From a virus, in the IMG/VR virus record IMGVR_UViG_3300034168_000273, positions 1 to 39,929 of that record: a DNA stretch of 39,929 nt. The stretch is one strand, 5' to 3'. Below the pieces are notes generated by a model, which saw only the letters and a list, made by a program, of their open reading frames with translations, ran no database searches and was not told where the DNA came from. Position numbers and translations under genes: made by a program. Of the stretch, positions 18,605 through 27,631 are shown in pieces (the stretch's first letter is position 1; each line of letters starts with the position of its first letter).

Positions 18605-19575
18605 TAGGCTACGGTGTCTCCAGTTAACACCCATTCAGTATCAGAAATTTTTACTAAAGAAGCAACAGAGTATTGTACTCGCAATTTCAAACCGTTAGCA
18701 GAACGCACAGTAACCGCACCAGTGCCAGTAGCACCTACAATTGTTACCTGTCCAGCACCGTAGTTGACCACAGTAATAACTGTGCCATCAGCAAAATCAA
18801 CAGGAGAACCACCCGAAGCAGAAGGAACAGTAAGCGTCATCGCTGTTCCCTTATTGCATTGCATCGTGCAGTTAGCATCAACCAAAGCAAGAGTAAAACT
18901 ATCTGTCTTGGAGGTCAACGTAGGGGCTGCAAGTTTAGGGGAAGTAACAGCCGCATCAAGAATCTTTGCGCTTGTGACAGCACCAGTAGTGAGATCACCA
19001 GCCACAATAGAGTTAGACAAAGCTAGTTTACTGTAAGCAATTGCAGCAGAAGCATTAACATCGGCATCAACAATAGCCCCATTAGCAATCTTGGCTGAAG
19101 TAACAGCTGAATCAGCAATACCAGCCTCAACAATTTGTCCCCACTTGAAACCATTAGTAGCTGTACTGTCAGCCTGCAACACGTGAGCATTCGTACCAAC
19201 ACCAAGACGGTTAATAGATGAACCATCAGTACCAATAACATCACCCTTGGTGGTCATCACGGAAGCAATCTGGTTAGCTTCGTCAGCTTCGTCAGCAGTG
19301 AACACAGGGTAGATAGCTGCACCAGCACTATGAACAAGTGGCGCAGAAGTGTCATCTTGGGATCGAACAACAGTCAAAGTCACCCCAGAAACAGCTGTGA
19401 CCTTAACTTTTTCTTCCTTTGAAGTACCAGGGGCAACAACACAATAAAATGGGAAAGAAGTAGCCCACCCAGTAACAGTATCCACAACAAAAGAAGTATC
19501 ACTATCAGCTGGGCTATTGGTCAGCACAGCCTGAGCAGGTGCGCCTTTATATCCTTTTCGTACTGGTAAAGCCAT
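18604..19575 (-). CDS. Tail fibre with repeats and conserved C-terminal tip domain
   Basis: This 323-residue protein starts with a beta-rich domain (GAPAQAVLTNSPADSDTSFVVDTV). Its middle has repeats of AVTSAKI/A-type units (GIADSAVTSAKIANGAIVDADV, GDLTTGAVTSAKILDAAVTSPKLA), which form trimeric shafts in tail fibres. Its C-terminal 55 residues (GTVITVVNYGAGQVTIVGAT...GLKLRVQYSVASLVKISDTEWVLTGD) closely match the C-terminus of the collagen-like protein at 25559-27271, so a common tip or trimerisation domain is shared. A tail fibre or adhesin role is likely. Confidence 0.85.
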   Translation of the reverse strand: MALPVRKGYKGAPAQAVLTNSPADSDTSFVVDTVTGWATSFPFYCVVAPGTSKEEKVKVTAVSGVTLTVVRSQDDTSAPLVHSAGAAIYPVFTADEADEANQIASVMTTKGDVIGTDGSSINRLGVGTNAHVLQADSTATNGFKWGQIVEAGIADSAVTSAKIANGAIVDADVNASAAIAYSKLALSNSIVAGDLTTGAVTSAKILDAAVTSPKLAAPTLTSKTDSFTLALVDANCTMQCNKGTAMTLTVPSASGGSPVDFADGTVITVVNYGAGQVTIVGATGTGAVTVRSANGLKLRVQYSVASLVKISDTEWVLTGDTVA

Positions 19576-19584
19576 TATATTCTC

Positions 19585-21432
19585 CTAGTTTTCTACAGAT
19601 CGCATTGTAACAGTAGCCGTACCATCCCAAGACCAGGTGTTCCCTGTGCTGTCTGTGGGTTGCCATTCGACATCTTCAGTGATGACACTATATGAAGTGG
19701 TGCCTAACTGGAGGGTGACGATGCGAGGGTTGCGGATAAGACTATTAAGGTTGTCTAGTTCTGCTTCGGGGTCCATATAGATGTCACGGTCACGAGGGCG
19801 AATCTTGGTGTGAAGAAGGACAGGGATGGAGAATACTTCTGACCTGAAGGGGGCTGCGTAGGCTCGTGCCATCCAGCGTGTAACTATAGGGCTGTCGGTT
19901 AATTTAACAGTTCCTTTAGTTAGTACCAGTTTGAAATCGGCTTCAATGGTTTTCGTGTCGGTACCTTGGTAGGTGTATTCAATTCCACTTTGGTCAGGAA
20001 ATGTGCCGAGCAGAGTATAACCAGAATGGTCGTTAGATATATAAGCTGCAACAGATCCAAGTAGAGGTTCGGTTCGGACATCAAATTTGGCTACGAACTT
20101 ACGGTCTGGGATACCCCAACGGTGTGTGCCAAATTCTATTTCGCCTGATGGGACAACAGTTGTTGTGTTTTCAGCGACAACACCGATACCGTTGATAGAG
20201 AACACCCGTTTAGAATCAAATGTGACAACGCTTTGCACGACCCCTGTGTTTGTATACATGAGGTCCGTAGCAAAAGCGGGGGTATTTGCGCTTGTGTTAA
20301 CAGACAAATCTAAACGACCTAAACCGCTGGAAGTACCATCGTAGTTTGTCCAAGTGAACCAAACAAAACGTCCATCGCCGGTGAAATCGTTTACTGAACC
20401 GGATGTTGGGATGACAGAGCCAAGAAGTAAGTTGCCTGATGCGTCTGTGGTAGCCATGCGGATACCTTTGTTTGTGCCGATAAAGATGAATCCAAGATAC
20501 GAGTCAATGCTTGAAACTATTTCTCCATAAGGTAATTGCCCTGCTACAGAACAGTCATCTAAAGCTGTTGCTTCTGCCTTTAATGTTGTTTTGTAAATTA
20601 GACTTATATCGCCTGCGAATCCAGCTATATAGATAAATCCGTTACCGCCAGCACTGCCAACGAAACGCATTGCAGCATTACGATTTGTGTGTATTGTTGT
20701 ACCACCGCCAGCCGTGCTTACATCCATGATGATGTTTGCTTGGGTGCCGATGATACGTCCGTTGGCGTAAGCCAAAGAAGTGAAAGTGTGGGAGCCTGTT
20801 GTGTGGGAAGAAATGCTTGTACCAGCACTGTCATGCACATAAACACTGTCAGTGGCGTAGCCAATAAACACTCTTGTACCGTCAGAACATAATGACTCAA
20901 TATCTTTGGCTTGCGCACCCGTAGAAATGGTTGTCCAGCTGCCACTGCCCGTGCTGGCACGTTTCAAAGATTGCCCGTCAGCAACATAAATGTATCCACC
21001 AGCAACACACATCAACTGTTTAGCAGCAGTAGTCGGTGCGCCCGAACCAACATTCAATGCCGTAGTGTTCAGCAAAGATACCTGCCCTTTAATCCAAGGG
21101 TTTATACCTTTAGATTTATAGAACATATAGTCCTTGGCTTCAGCTGTGTCGGCATACTGTTGACCAGCACCAAGATGCCACGAATCCTGACCACGCCTCC
21201 ACAAACCACCAGGGTTAATAGCCGCCTCACCAGGGGCAGTCGAAGTGTCTTGCGAATCACGCACCCGTTGCTCATGGCTACGCACATACCTGCCTGATTT
21301 CATATCAATCAGATACGGGCGACCATTGATAGCGACAGGGTAAACCGATGGGACAACATTGGTTTGTGCTGTACCCGAAAAGAACGCTGGAGAATCAAAA
21401 AATGGGATACTGAACGTGGGTGCTGCGACCAC
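19585..21432 (-). CDS. Tail protein, likely beta-propeller/adhesin type
   Basis: This 615-residue protein is beta-rich. It opens with FSIPFFDSPAFFSGTAQTNVVPSVYPVAINGRPYLIDMKSGRY, then RRGQDSWHLGAGQQYADTAEAKDYMFYKSKG. After residue 130 it shows repeated motifs such as GGYIYVADGQSLKR, CSDGTRVFIGYATDSVYVHD and GFIFIGTNKGIRMA, consistent with propeller blades. The C-terminal part has FRSEVFSIPVLLHTKI and a VRNPRIVTLQLG segment. Tail needle, hub or receptor-binding adhesin proteins of short-tailed phages have this build. It follows the connector-like gene with a small gap. A tail role is inferred from location and beta content. Confidence 0.8.
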   Translation of the reverse strand: MVAAPTFSIPFFDSPAFFSGTAQTNVVPSVYPVAINGRPYLIDMKSGRYVRSHEQRVRDSQDTSTAPGEAAINPGGLWRRGQDSWHLGAGQQYADTAEAKDYMFYKSKGINPWIKGQVSLLNTTALNVGSGAPTTAAKQLMCVAGGYIYVADGQSLKRASTGSGSWTTISTGAQAKDIESLCSDGTRVFIGYATDSVYVHDSAGTSISSHTTGSHTFTSLAYANGRIIGTQANIIMDVSTAGGGTTIHTNRNAAMRFVGSAGGNGFIYIAGFAGDISLIYKTTLKAEATALDDCSVAGQLPYGEIVSSIDSYLGFIFIGTNKGIRMATTDASGNLLLGSVIPTSGSVNDFTGDGRFVWFTWTNYDGTSSGLGRLDLSVNTSANTPAFATDLMYTNTGVVQSVVTFDSKRVFSINGIGVVAENTTTVVPSGEIEFGTHRWGIPDRKFVAKFDVRTEPLLGSVAAYISNDHSGYTLLGTFPDQSGIEYTYQGTDTKTIEADFKLVLTKGTVKLTDSPIVTRWMARAYAAPFRSEVFSIPVLLHTKIRPRDRDIYMDPEAELDNLNSLIRNPRIVTLQLGTTSYSVITEDVEWQPTDSTGNTWSWDGTATVTMRSVEN

Positions 21433-21435
21433 GAC

Positions 21436-22323
21436 CTAACCTCTTTGCAGAAATGTAGGATATTGCCGAGCAAGTTTAGCTGCTTCGGCGGTGATGCGAT
21501 CACGACGCATACGAATAAGGCTAGTGATACTGCCCGATACTGCACCGGCTGTGACTTCATCTGCACGACGGGTGTCACCTTGGGATTCTGTGAAGTTGCG
21601 TTTTACTTCTCGTGGGGCTACCAAACGGATTTGCGCCCCAATAACAAGAAGGTCTTCAGCTGATTCAGGGAACCCAGCGTTCAATTGGATGCCTTCTGCT
21701 TCGGTAGTAACCTTAGTAAACGGGGATCGGTATGTGACACGGACATCACCAGGGCGTACACCTTGGTCGAATTGTAGTGCTAACCCTGAGCCGAAATCTT
21801 TGGTTGGCATATCACGAAGAAGTTTGACGTTGCGTACCTGCTGGTAGTCAGACGATAAATACCTTGCACGGACTTCGATGATGTCAATAACACCGGCGAC
21901 TGATGGCAGGTTGATTTGACGGTCTGAACCATTGTAGTTCAGGTCAAGGATTTTAACTTGGAACAAGCCGTTCATAGGGCTGGATAGGTCGGCTAGTTCA
22001 TCGTTGATGGCTTCTAGGATTTGCGCCCGTGGGAACCGTGGGTTGACAATGAGCATGGAGTTGACAACATGGGCGGCTGCGACAGTAGCGTTAAATGCCC
22101 GTTCAACGGTTACGGTTTTGCTGGCTTCCGACACAGACCAGACATACATTTGTTCCGCATCAACTTCAATGATGGTACCGGCACGGACCCCGCCAACTTC
22201 GTAGGTCAGGGTAAGGGTTGTCGCCGTAGCATTAACTGCCGAAGCTAGTTTGTTACGTTCCTCAATAACTCCAGACAGCAGTTGCCGTTGGGTTCGGTTA
22301 ATGACTTGGGCGACTGTAGCCAC
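21436..22323 (-). CDS. Head-tail connector or tail-adaptor-like protein
   Basis: This 295-residue protein (GTG start) has helices at both ends and beta strands between: VAQVINRTQRQLLSGVIEERNKL, ATTLTLTYEVGGVRAGTIIEV, ILEAINDELADLSSP, and NLPSVAGVIDIIEVRARYLS. PESAEDLLVIGAQIRLVAPREVKRNF follows and the tail end is QYPTFLQRG. This helix-strand-helix layout, with the C-terminal helix region, fits adaptors that extend the portal in short-tailed phages. It lies next to tail proteins and downstream of a mini-ORF/hairpin with a strong ribosome binding site. The role is inferred. Confidence 0.65.
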   Translation of the reverse strand: MATVAQVINRTQRQLLSGVIEERNKLASAVNATATTLTLTYEVGGVRAGTIIEVDAEQMYVWSVSEASKTVTVERAFNATVAAAHVVNSMLIVNPRFPRAQILEAINDELADLSSPMNGLFQVKILDLNYNGSDRQINLPSVAGVIDIIEVRARYLSSDYQQVRNVKLLRDMPTKDFGSGLALQFDQGVRPGDVRVTYRSPFTKVTTEAEGIQLNAGFPESAEDLLVIGAQIRLVAPREVKRNFTESQGDTRRADEVTAGAVSGSITSLIRMRRDRITAEAAKLARQYPTFLQRG

Positions 22324-22331
22324 TGTTTCTT

Positions 22332-22380
22332 TTAACCTTTGCCTTTAGCAGACATGGGGACTCCTTGTGTTGGGACAAGG
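22332..22380 (-). promoter_or_regulatory. Mini-ORF and hairpin that can hide a ribosome binding site
   Basis: On the minus strand CCTTGT and ACAAGG form a 6-bp hairpin (22363-22380), whose 3' arm contains the AAGGAG ribosome binding site. This precedes a 7-codon frame (MSAKGKG, ATG at 22353-22355, stop 22332-22334), and the connector gene's GTG starts 9 bases later. This layout suggests translational control of the downstream gene by leader translation or hairpin opening. It may also be the relic of a longer basic protein gene. Confidence 0.45.
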
Positions 22381-22383
22381 CAA

Positions 22384-23421
22384 TCATAGCCTATAGTGCG
22401 TCAGGTTCGTTTTGAGTCTTTCATCACTGGGGTTTAATGCCACGGCTTGTGATCCGTGGAAGAACGCTTCGTCGCTGTCTCCGAGGTGGTGGCAGGCGAT
22501 TGCCATGAGGTCGTGTGGTAGCCATCCCCATGCTTCTGCTTCGCATAGGTAGTCCAATGGTTTTTCGGTGATTGCTAAAGCCGAGGATGCTGCGTTTCTA
22601 CATCCGAGCCAGTTGTGTTCGTTGTGGTAGTAGAGGGCTAGGTCTACCCATGATTCTCGACGGGTTGGGTCTTCAGCTATGGCACGGTACAGGTGGTAGT
22701 CGGCAGCGTTGGGAACCATTTTGGCGAGGTACCGGTGGGAGGCTGCTCGTTCTGGGAACCATGTTGCTAGGTCTAGGTGACGTGCGAAGTGGTATTGGGC
22801 TAAGCCGTAGTCGCCGTGGAAGTACAGTTCACGGGCTAGGTAGAACTGGTTGCGGTCATCTCTAGGGTCTTCTTCTACAGCAAGTTTGAGTAGGGGTAGG
22901 TATTGGCTGCGGGATTTGGTGTTGTCTGGGTGGTGGTGGATTTCTAGCCCGTCTACCCAGTGTTGGGTTTCTGTGTCTAGTGGTTTGAGGACTTCGTGTA
23001 CTGGGTGTTTCCATTTGTAGTCGTGTCGGGTGTGGATTTTGTCGCCACCGTAGGTTAAGCCTTCTGTCCCGTCGGGGTTCCATGACCATGTGTATTTGTA
23101 TCGGGGGCGTGTAGTACCAGCGGGGATTGCTTCTAGTTTTTCTCGCCAGCCTGGTTGGAGTTGTTCATCCATGTCCAGTGCGATGCACAGGTCAATGTCT
23201 TGGGGGAGCATGGAAAGTGCGGTGTTGCGGGCTGTGTCAAATCGCCACGGGCTGAACTCACGGGTGATGGTGTGGATACCAAGCGAGTGGGCTAGGTGGG
23301 TGGTGTTATCTGTGGAGCCTGTGTCAAGGATTAGGAGATGGTCTGCTTCTTTGGCGGAGTCATACCAGCGTTGAACAAAGGCTTCTTCGTTGAGAGCGAT
23401 TGTGTATACAGCAATTTTCAT
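22384..23421 (-). CDS. Family 2 glycosyltransferase with C-terminal TPR-like repeats
   Basis: This 345-residue protein (ATG at 23421, overlapping the upstream TGA) has a GT-A fold: KIAVYTIALNEEAFVQRW, LLILDTGSTDNT (33-40, nucleotide binding) and LCIALDMDE (80-86, DxD-like metal site). YTWSWNPDG and KWKHPVHEVL follow. From about residue 195 it has helical repeats (RNQFYLARELYFHGDYGLAQYHFARHL, ASHRYLAKMVPN, AIACHHLGDSDEAFFHGSQAVALNP), consistent with TPR. It should transfer a sugar from a nucleotide donor to an unknown acceptor, such as a phage tail protein or host envelope. It is coupled to the unknown gene upstream. Phage glycosyltransferases in tail regions often decorate virion proteins. 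Confidence 0.88.
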   Translation of the reverse strand: MKIAVYTIALNEEAFVQRWYDSAKEADHLLILDTGSTDNTTHLAHSLGIHTITREFSPWRFDTARNTALSMLPQDIDLCIALDMDEQLQPGWREKLEAIPAGTTRPRYKYTWSWNPDGTEGLTYGGDKIHTRHDYKWKHPVHEVLKPLDTETQHWVDGLEIHHHPDNTKSRSQYLPLLKLAVEEDPRDDRNQFYLARELYFHGDYGLAQYHFARHLDLATWFPERAASHRYLAKMVPNAADYHLYRAIAEDPTRRESWVDLALYYHNEHNWLGCRNAASSALAITEKPLDYLCEAEAWGWLPHDLMAIACHHLGDSDEAFFHGSQAVALNPSDERLKTNLTHYRL

Positions 23422-24509
23422 TGGGCAGCCAAGGCTAAAGCCAAGTCTTTTTTGCGTTTCAATACGCCCCATTTAAGGGTGTAAACATTAAAGCCGTTCC
23501 CGTAATTGTCTGGTATTAATCCTAAAACATCCTGATAGTTGTCCAGTGTGAATGTGTTTTCAATGCGCATATGACCAAGTGTTTCAGCAAATTCTTGGTC
23601 GGCTGATCCAACATCAAACTGGATGGCACTGTCAATGTCCCCGTATTCTGGGTAGCAAGACAACAAATTGGCAAGAGACATATGAGCCATTTTTTGTTTA
23701 ACAAAATTAAGTAGATACTCATTAGTTGCAACAACATCATCAGGTCGCCTACGAGCATTTGTATTTCCCATAAGGTATTGTGCAACCTGCATATTGGTCT
23801 GGTCAGAAACAAATATGCTATTAAAACCTATTTCATTAATAAACTTTTTAGCATCCAAAACAATTGGGTCAGTCCCATTAAAAGGCACTTCAGCCAATAT
23901 TGCCCATTCAGTTATTAAGCGAAACATCTCAGACAACGTGGCAGCCGACTGAGGGAATGGGTCGCCGTTAATAAAATAATCTTTTGCGGATTCGTCATCT
24001 TTAACATGGGCATATACAAGATTTGAAACTCCACTTATATTAATTATTGGTTCATAAATTAAAACATCTTCTGCTTTCCAACCTGAATAATATGGTTCAG
24101 TTCCAGCAGTCAAATATCGTTCAGGACCATAAAAAGTATTGTCACAACGCCAGCTATCAGCATCCTCATATATCGGTTTGGAGTTCATAAAATAGAAAAT
24201 GCCTCTATTGTTGTAATCCAAAGCAGGGTTAAGGTATTGAGTTACCCGTTCAAAAGGTATTGCACTAACATATTCTTCTTTGTCTCCGCATTTAGCAACG
24301 AAACTGTGGACTGTTTGGATACCCCAATAATCATTAAACGCTATAAGCAGTTTTCCATCAGGCATACGATGCAGGTCGTAGTGGATAAATTCTTCATCAC
24401 CTGCTGGTGTTCTGCGAAACAATTTTACGGATTCGTCTGTGATGTTGTCAAGCATATAAAACATTTTGTGGTAACTAAAATTATTTATGTTGTAAGGTTT
24501 TGCTTCCAT
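23418..24509 (-). CDS. Unknown protein paired with the glycosyltransferase, AT-richer DNA
   Basis: This 363-residue soluble protein reads MEAKPYNINNFSYHKMFYMLDNI at its start and includes DYWGIQTVHSFVAKCGDKEEY, FYGPERYLTAGTEPYYSGW and a C-terminal KKDLALALAAQ. Its Ile/Asn/Lys content and AT-richer DNA contrast with the neighbours, suggesting separate acquisition. It overlaps the glycosyltransferase start by 4 bases, so they are made together. It might be a second glycosyltransferase-like enzyme or acceptor-recognition partner, but I see no nucleotide-sugar motif. The function is unknown. Confidence 0.8.
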   Translation of the reverse strand: MEAKPYNINNFSYHKMFYMLDNITDESVKLFRRTPAGDEEFIHYDLHRMPDGKLLIAFNDYWGIQTVHSFVAKCGDKEEYVSAIPFERVTQYLNPALDYNNRGIFYFMNSKPIYEDADSWRCDNTFYGPERYLTAGTEPYYSGWKAEDVLIYEPIINISGVSNLVYAHVKDDESAKDYFINGDPFPQSAATLSEMFRLITEWAILAEVPFNGTDPIVLDAKKFINEIGFNSIFVSDQTNMQVAQYLMGNTNARRRPDDVVATNEYLLNFVKQKMAHMSLANLLSCYPEYGDIDSAIQFDVGSADQEFAETLGHMRIENTFTLDNYQDVLGLIPDNYGNGFNVYTLKWGVLKRKKDLALALAAQ

Positions 24510-24518
24510 AATTCCCCT

Positions 24519-25559
24519 TTAAGGTCCGTAATATCTAAAAAACACTAGCCCAGCGTTTCCTGCTTCTTTACCAGTTGAAGCATAGCCACCGTTACCACCA
24601 GCACCGTATCCTTTTCCTGGTGTTCCTTGTGTGCCTCGTTTATCGGTCTTGGATGAACCACCGCCACCGCCAGAGTTAGCCCAAATACCATTACCAGGAC
24701 CACCGTTACCAGCAATAGTGGAGTTTCCGTTTCCACCGTTGCCATCCATTCCTGCGCCACCACCACAGTTTATTTGAGGAACTTTTGCACCATCGTTGTA
24801 GGCAGTGCCTCCTACATATGCAGTGCCATCACCACTTCCAAGGTTTCCGCCTGAACCTTTCCATATACCACCAGTACCGCCACCTGCTGTGTATGTAGGG
24901 AAATTGGTACCACTGATTGTGGTGGTTCCGCCTGTGCTTCCACTGCTGGCACTGGTATTGCTGGTGTCACCAGCAGCACCACCCGCACCAACAGTAAAGT
25001 TCAATACTCCACTGGTACCAGTAAATGCAAGCGAATTGGAAATTCCTGAACGAAGTCCTCCAGCACCTCCACCGCCACCATCATGTCCACCTCCGCCACC
25101 ACCGCCAACAATAACCATTGTAGGCAAAGCAGTAGGGTTCACACCAGAAACAGTGGGGACAGTAAACGAGTAACTACCAGCAGTGATATAAGCAAGTTGC
25201 CTTAGGGTCCATGTACTAAACGAAGCAGTACCAGAAGTAACAGAACCAATACTGGATGTGACTACAGCACGAACATAATATGTAGTTGCAGCCTGGTCAA
25301 CTACTGTTGCTGTTGTTAACCCCGTAACAGTTGCGCTAGAAGAAAAAGAACCAGTACCAGACCCAGAACCCGCAACAGAAGTAAAAGAACTAAAGTTAGA
25401 AGCGGTACTGTAATGAAACACAATAGTTGTGTTGGCTAGGTTGCCGTTAACAGTAGCGTTAAAAGTTGCACGGCTTTCCGTAACGCTGGTTGCTGCATTG
25501 ATGGTTACTGTGGGTAGAAGATTTATTGCACCACCGAACGCTCCACGACGGATGGGCAT
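24519..25559 (-). CDS. Gly-rich tail fibre protein (second copy of the layout)
   Basis: This 346-residue protein has an FN3-like beta domain (TVTINAATSVTESRATFNATVNGNLANTT..., TTYYVRAVVTSSIG), then LRQLAYITAGSYSFTVPTVSG, and from about residue 150 a Gly-rich region (IVGGGGGGGHDGGGGGAGG) with repeated GGxG and a C-terminal AGLVFFRYYGP. Domain order and the end motif match the protein at 17615-18604. These two are paralogs placed on either side of the glycosyltransferase and connector genes. Both probably form adhesive fibres that contact the host surface. The start overlaps the stop of the collagen-like fibre. Confidence 0.85.
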   Translation of the reverse strand: MPIRRGAFGGAINLLPTVTINAATSVTESRATFNATVNGNLANTTIVFHYSTASNFSSFTSVAGSGSGTGSFSSSATVTGLTTATVVDQAATTYYVRAVVTSSIGSVTSGTASFSTWTLRQLAYITAGSYSFTVPTVSGVNPTALPTMVIVGGGGGGGHDGGGGGAGGLRSGISNSLAFTGTSGVLNFTVGAGGAAGDTSNTSASSGSTGGTTTISGTNFPTYTAGGGTGGIWKGSGGNLGSGDGTAYVGGTAYNDGAKVPQINCGGGAGMDGNGGNGNSTIAGNGGPGNGIWANSGGGGGSSKTDKRGTQGTPGKGYGAGGNGGYASTGKEAGNAGLVFFRYYGP

Positions 25560-27271
25560 TATGCGCTCAAATCGCCAATGAGAACAAAACTGTTAGAGCC
25601 GATACAAAACAAAGCCGCACTTGAATACTGGGTTCGTAACTTCAGCCCTGGCGTACCAACAAGTGTTGCACCACCAGCAGAAACCGTTACTTGACCAGCC
25701 CCAAGACTTAACAAATCAATGCTTTGACCAGCAGTGGCTCCAGTAGAAGTACCAACAGTTACGGTCACAGCTGAAGCGTTACTTAATGTAACCATTTTTC
25801 CTAAGTCTGCTGTCAGCAACGTGTATGTCGTACCTGTTTGTGTATTGACTGTTTGGGCGGTAGAAAAACTCCCTGTTGCTCCTGTGGGACCTGTAGCACC
25901 TGTAGGACCGCTAGGACCAGTCGGTCCAGTAACCGTGCTTGCAGCACCTGTAGAACCTGTAGGTCCAGTAGGTCCAGTATCTCCTGCGTTTCCTTGAATA
26001 CCTTGTGTGCCTTGTGATCCTGTGGGTCCTTGTGCGCCAGTCGGTCCTGTAGCCCCATCTGCTCCAGCACCACCAGCGGCACCTGTAGGTCCAGTTGGTC
26101 CAGTGACAGTAGAAGCCGCACCAGTTCCGCCCGTTGCCCCTGTAGGACCAGTCGGTCCAGTTGCACCAGTAGGTCCCGTAACAGTAGACGCTGCGCCGGT
26201 TGCGCCAGTAGGACCCGTAGGTCCGATGTTGGCAATAACTAAAAGAACATTGTGGTTATTAGCAAAGTTTGTTGTGCCTGTGCCACCGCTAGAAACATAA
26301 GAAACAGGAACATCAAGATAAGAGTTTCCGTAATCCGTAATCGTTGCGCTAACAGTAAACTTTTGAAAGTTGGCAGAGTTATTTGCGTCTTGAATATAAA
26401 CAGTATCGTTTGGTTTTAATAAACCAAGAAACAAGTCAATGTCGTAACCATCAACATCAATGTGGTTTATCTGCAATTGTGTCGCAGATATTTGAGTTGC
26501 GTTGTTATACGCAATCCTGGCAGTACCAGGGTTACCAGTTGTTGTGCCTGTGTCAATTCTGTAGTCATAAAAACTTGACGACTGTCCTTGTGGACCTGTC
26601 GGACCTGTAGGTCCAGTCACCGTTGAAGCAGCACCTGTCGGACCAGTGACACCTATTGGTCCAGTCGGACCTGTAGAACCTGTAGGACCCGTGACAGTAG
26701 AGTCGGCACCTGTTGGACCTGTAGAACCTGTTGGTCCTGTCGGTCCTTGTGAACCTGTAGGACCCGTGTTACCAATAACCCCTTGTGAACCCTGAGTACC
26801 AGTCGGACCCTGCGCACCCGTAGGACCAGTAACCCCTTGTGGACCCGTAGGACCCGTCACAGTCGAAGCTGCGCCAGTCGGACCTGTAGGTCCAGTCACC
26901 GTTGAAGCAGCACCAGTAGGTCCTGTAGGACCCGTAACGTTACTTGCGTCACCTTGCGCCCCTGTAGGACCCGTCGGACCTGTAGGACCCGTTACGCCTT
27001 GGCTACCAGTAGGACCAGTAGGACCAGTAGGTCCCGTTTGACCTTGTGGACCTTGCGAGCCTGTAGGACCAGTCGGACCCTGCGCTCCTGTAGAGCCAGT
27101 AGGACCAGTCGCCCCTTGTGGTCCAGCGTTCTCAGAACCAACAACCGTAACCTTCGTACCAACCGTCGCAGGAACAGACGGATCAGCAAGAGCAACAACA
27201 ACCGTAGAACCAGTCTTGAAAACAACAACCGGCTCGTTCGATATCGCAACCGTAACCTGGACAGTAGCCAT
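25559..27271 (-). CDS. Collagen-like tail fibre protein
   Basis: This 570-residue protein has an N-terminal beta-rich head ([23 protein letters not shown]) and then two collagen-like regions of Gly-x-Thr/Pro triplets ([25 protein letters not shown]), about residues 52-225 and 345-480. A non-repeat domain lies between ([15 protein letters not shown]...[21 protein letters not shown]). The last 55 residues ([25 protein letters not shown]...[25 protein letters not shown]) match the tip of the 18604 fibre. Collagen-like triple helices form rigid trimeric shafts in phage fibres. It is followed by the Gly-rich fibre. The function as a receptor-binding fibre is well supported by build and context. 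Confidence 0.9.
   Translation of the reverse strand: MATVQVTVAISNEPVVVFKTGSTVVVALADPSVPATVGTKVTVVGSENAGPQGATGPTGSTGAQGPTGPTGSQGPQGQTGPTGPTGPTGSQGVTGPTGPTGPTGAQGDASNVTGPTGPTGAASTVTGPTGPTGAASTVTGPTGPQGVTGPTGAQGPTGTQGSQGVIGNTGPTGSQGPTGPTGSTGPTGADSTVTGPTGSTGPTGPIGVTGPTGAASTVTGPTGPTGPQGQSSSFYDYRIDTGTTTGNPGTARIAYNNATQISATQLQINHIDVDGYDIDLFLGLLKPNDTVYIQDANNSANFQKFTVSATITDYGNSYLDVPVSYVSSGGTGTTNFANNHNVLLVIANIGPTGPTGATGAASTVTGPTGATGPTGPTGATGGTGAASTVTGPTGPTGAAGGAGADGATGPTGAQGPTGSQGTQGIQGNAGDTGPTGPTGSTGAASTVTGPTGPSGPTGATGPTGATGSFSTAQTVNTQTGTTYTLLTADLGKMVTLSNASAVTVTVGTSTGATAGQSIDLLSLGAGQVTVSAGGATLVGTPGLKLRTQYSSAALFCIGSNSFVLIGDLSA
25866..27120 (-). repeat. Collagen-like coding repeats (Gly-x-y triplets)
   Basis: The DNA of the fibre gene has many 9-bp units of the GGN-CCN-ACN type, in two blocks (about 25866-26235 and 26590-27120) interrupted by the non-repetitive domain. 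Repeat number can change by slippage or recombination, and the assembly of such blocks from short reads can be collapsed. Lengths here should be checked. Confidence 0.75.
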
Positions 27272-27274
27272 TAA

Positions 27275-27613
27275 CTACCGAGTCACATCGGCAAGAACCG
27301 TGACAGTCCCAGACAAAATAGTAGTAATCACACCCGCAGCGTTTTCCTGCAAATCCCAATACAAAAAGCCAGGATCAAGAGCTGCTGTGTTTGTAGCAGA
27401 AAAAGTAGCTGTCAACTTGCCAGCTGCCCCGTCAGTGACAGCACACGTACCTGTAATACTGATAGCAGAAATGTCAGGGGTGACTCTCATCTGGGATGAA
27501 TACGTACGACCCGTGATGTCAACAGGGGATGTACCGTCCGTAGTAATAGTTACTTCAACGGTTTCCGTATCACCACGAGTGATAATTAAATCTTGTTTTG
27601 CAGGTGCAGCCAT
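27275..27613 (-). CDS. Small tail or baseplate-type beta protein
   Basis: This 112-residue protein reads QDLIITRGDTETVEVTITTDGTSPVDITGRTYSSQMR, then ISITGTCAVTDGAAGKLTATFSA and LDPGFLYWDLQENAAGVITTILSGTVTV. It is an all-beta domain similar to small phage proteins that act as adaptors at the fibre base (BppU N-terminal-like). It is encoded immediately before the collagen fibre gene with a 3-base gap, consistent with a fibre attachment role. No cysteines or membrane spans bear on its function. Confidence 0.75.
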   Translation of the reverse strand: MAAPAKQDLIITRGDTETVEVTITTDGTSPVDITGRTYSSQMRVTPDISAISITGTCAVTDGAAGKLTATFSATNTAALDPGFLYWDLQENAAGVITTILSGTVTVLADVTR

Positions 27614-27631
27614 ATCAAGGGTATATTACCA

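Noticed and set aside
25734-27274. Long plus-strand open frames opposite the collagen-like fibre gene
   Set aside because: They are translations of the repeat on the wrong strand (Pro/Val/Ala- or Arg/Thr/Ser-rich), have no ribosome binding sites and break at the non-repeat domain.
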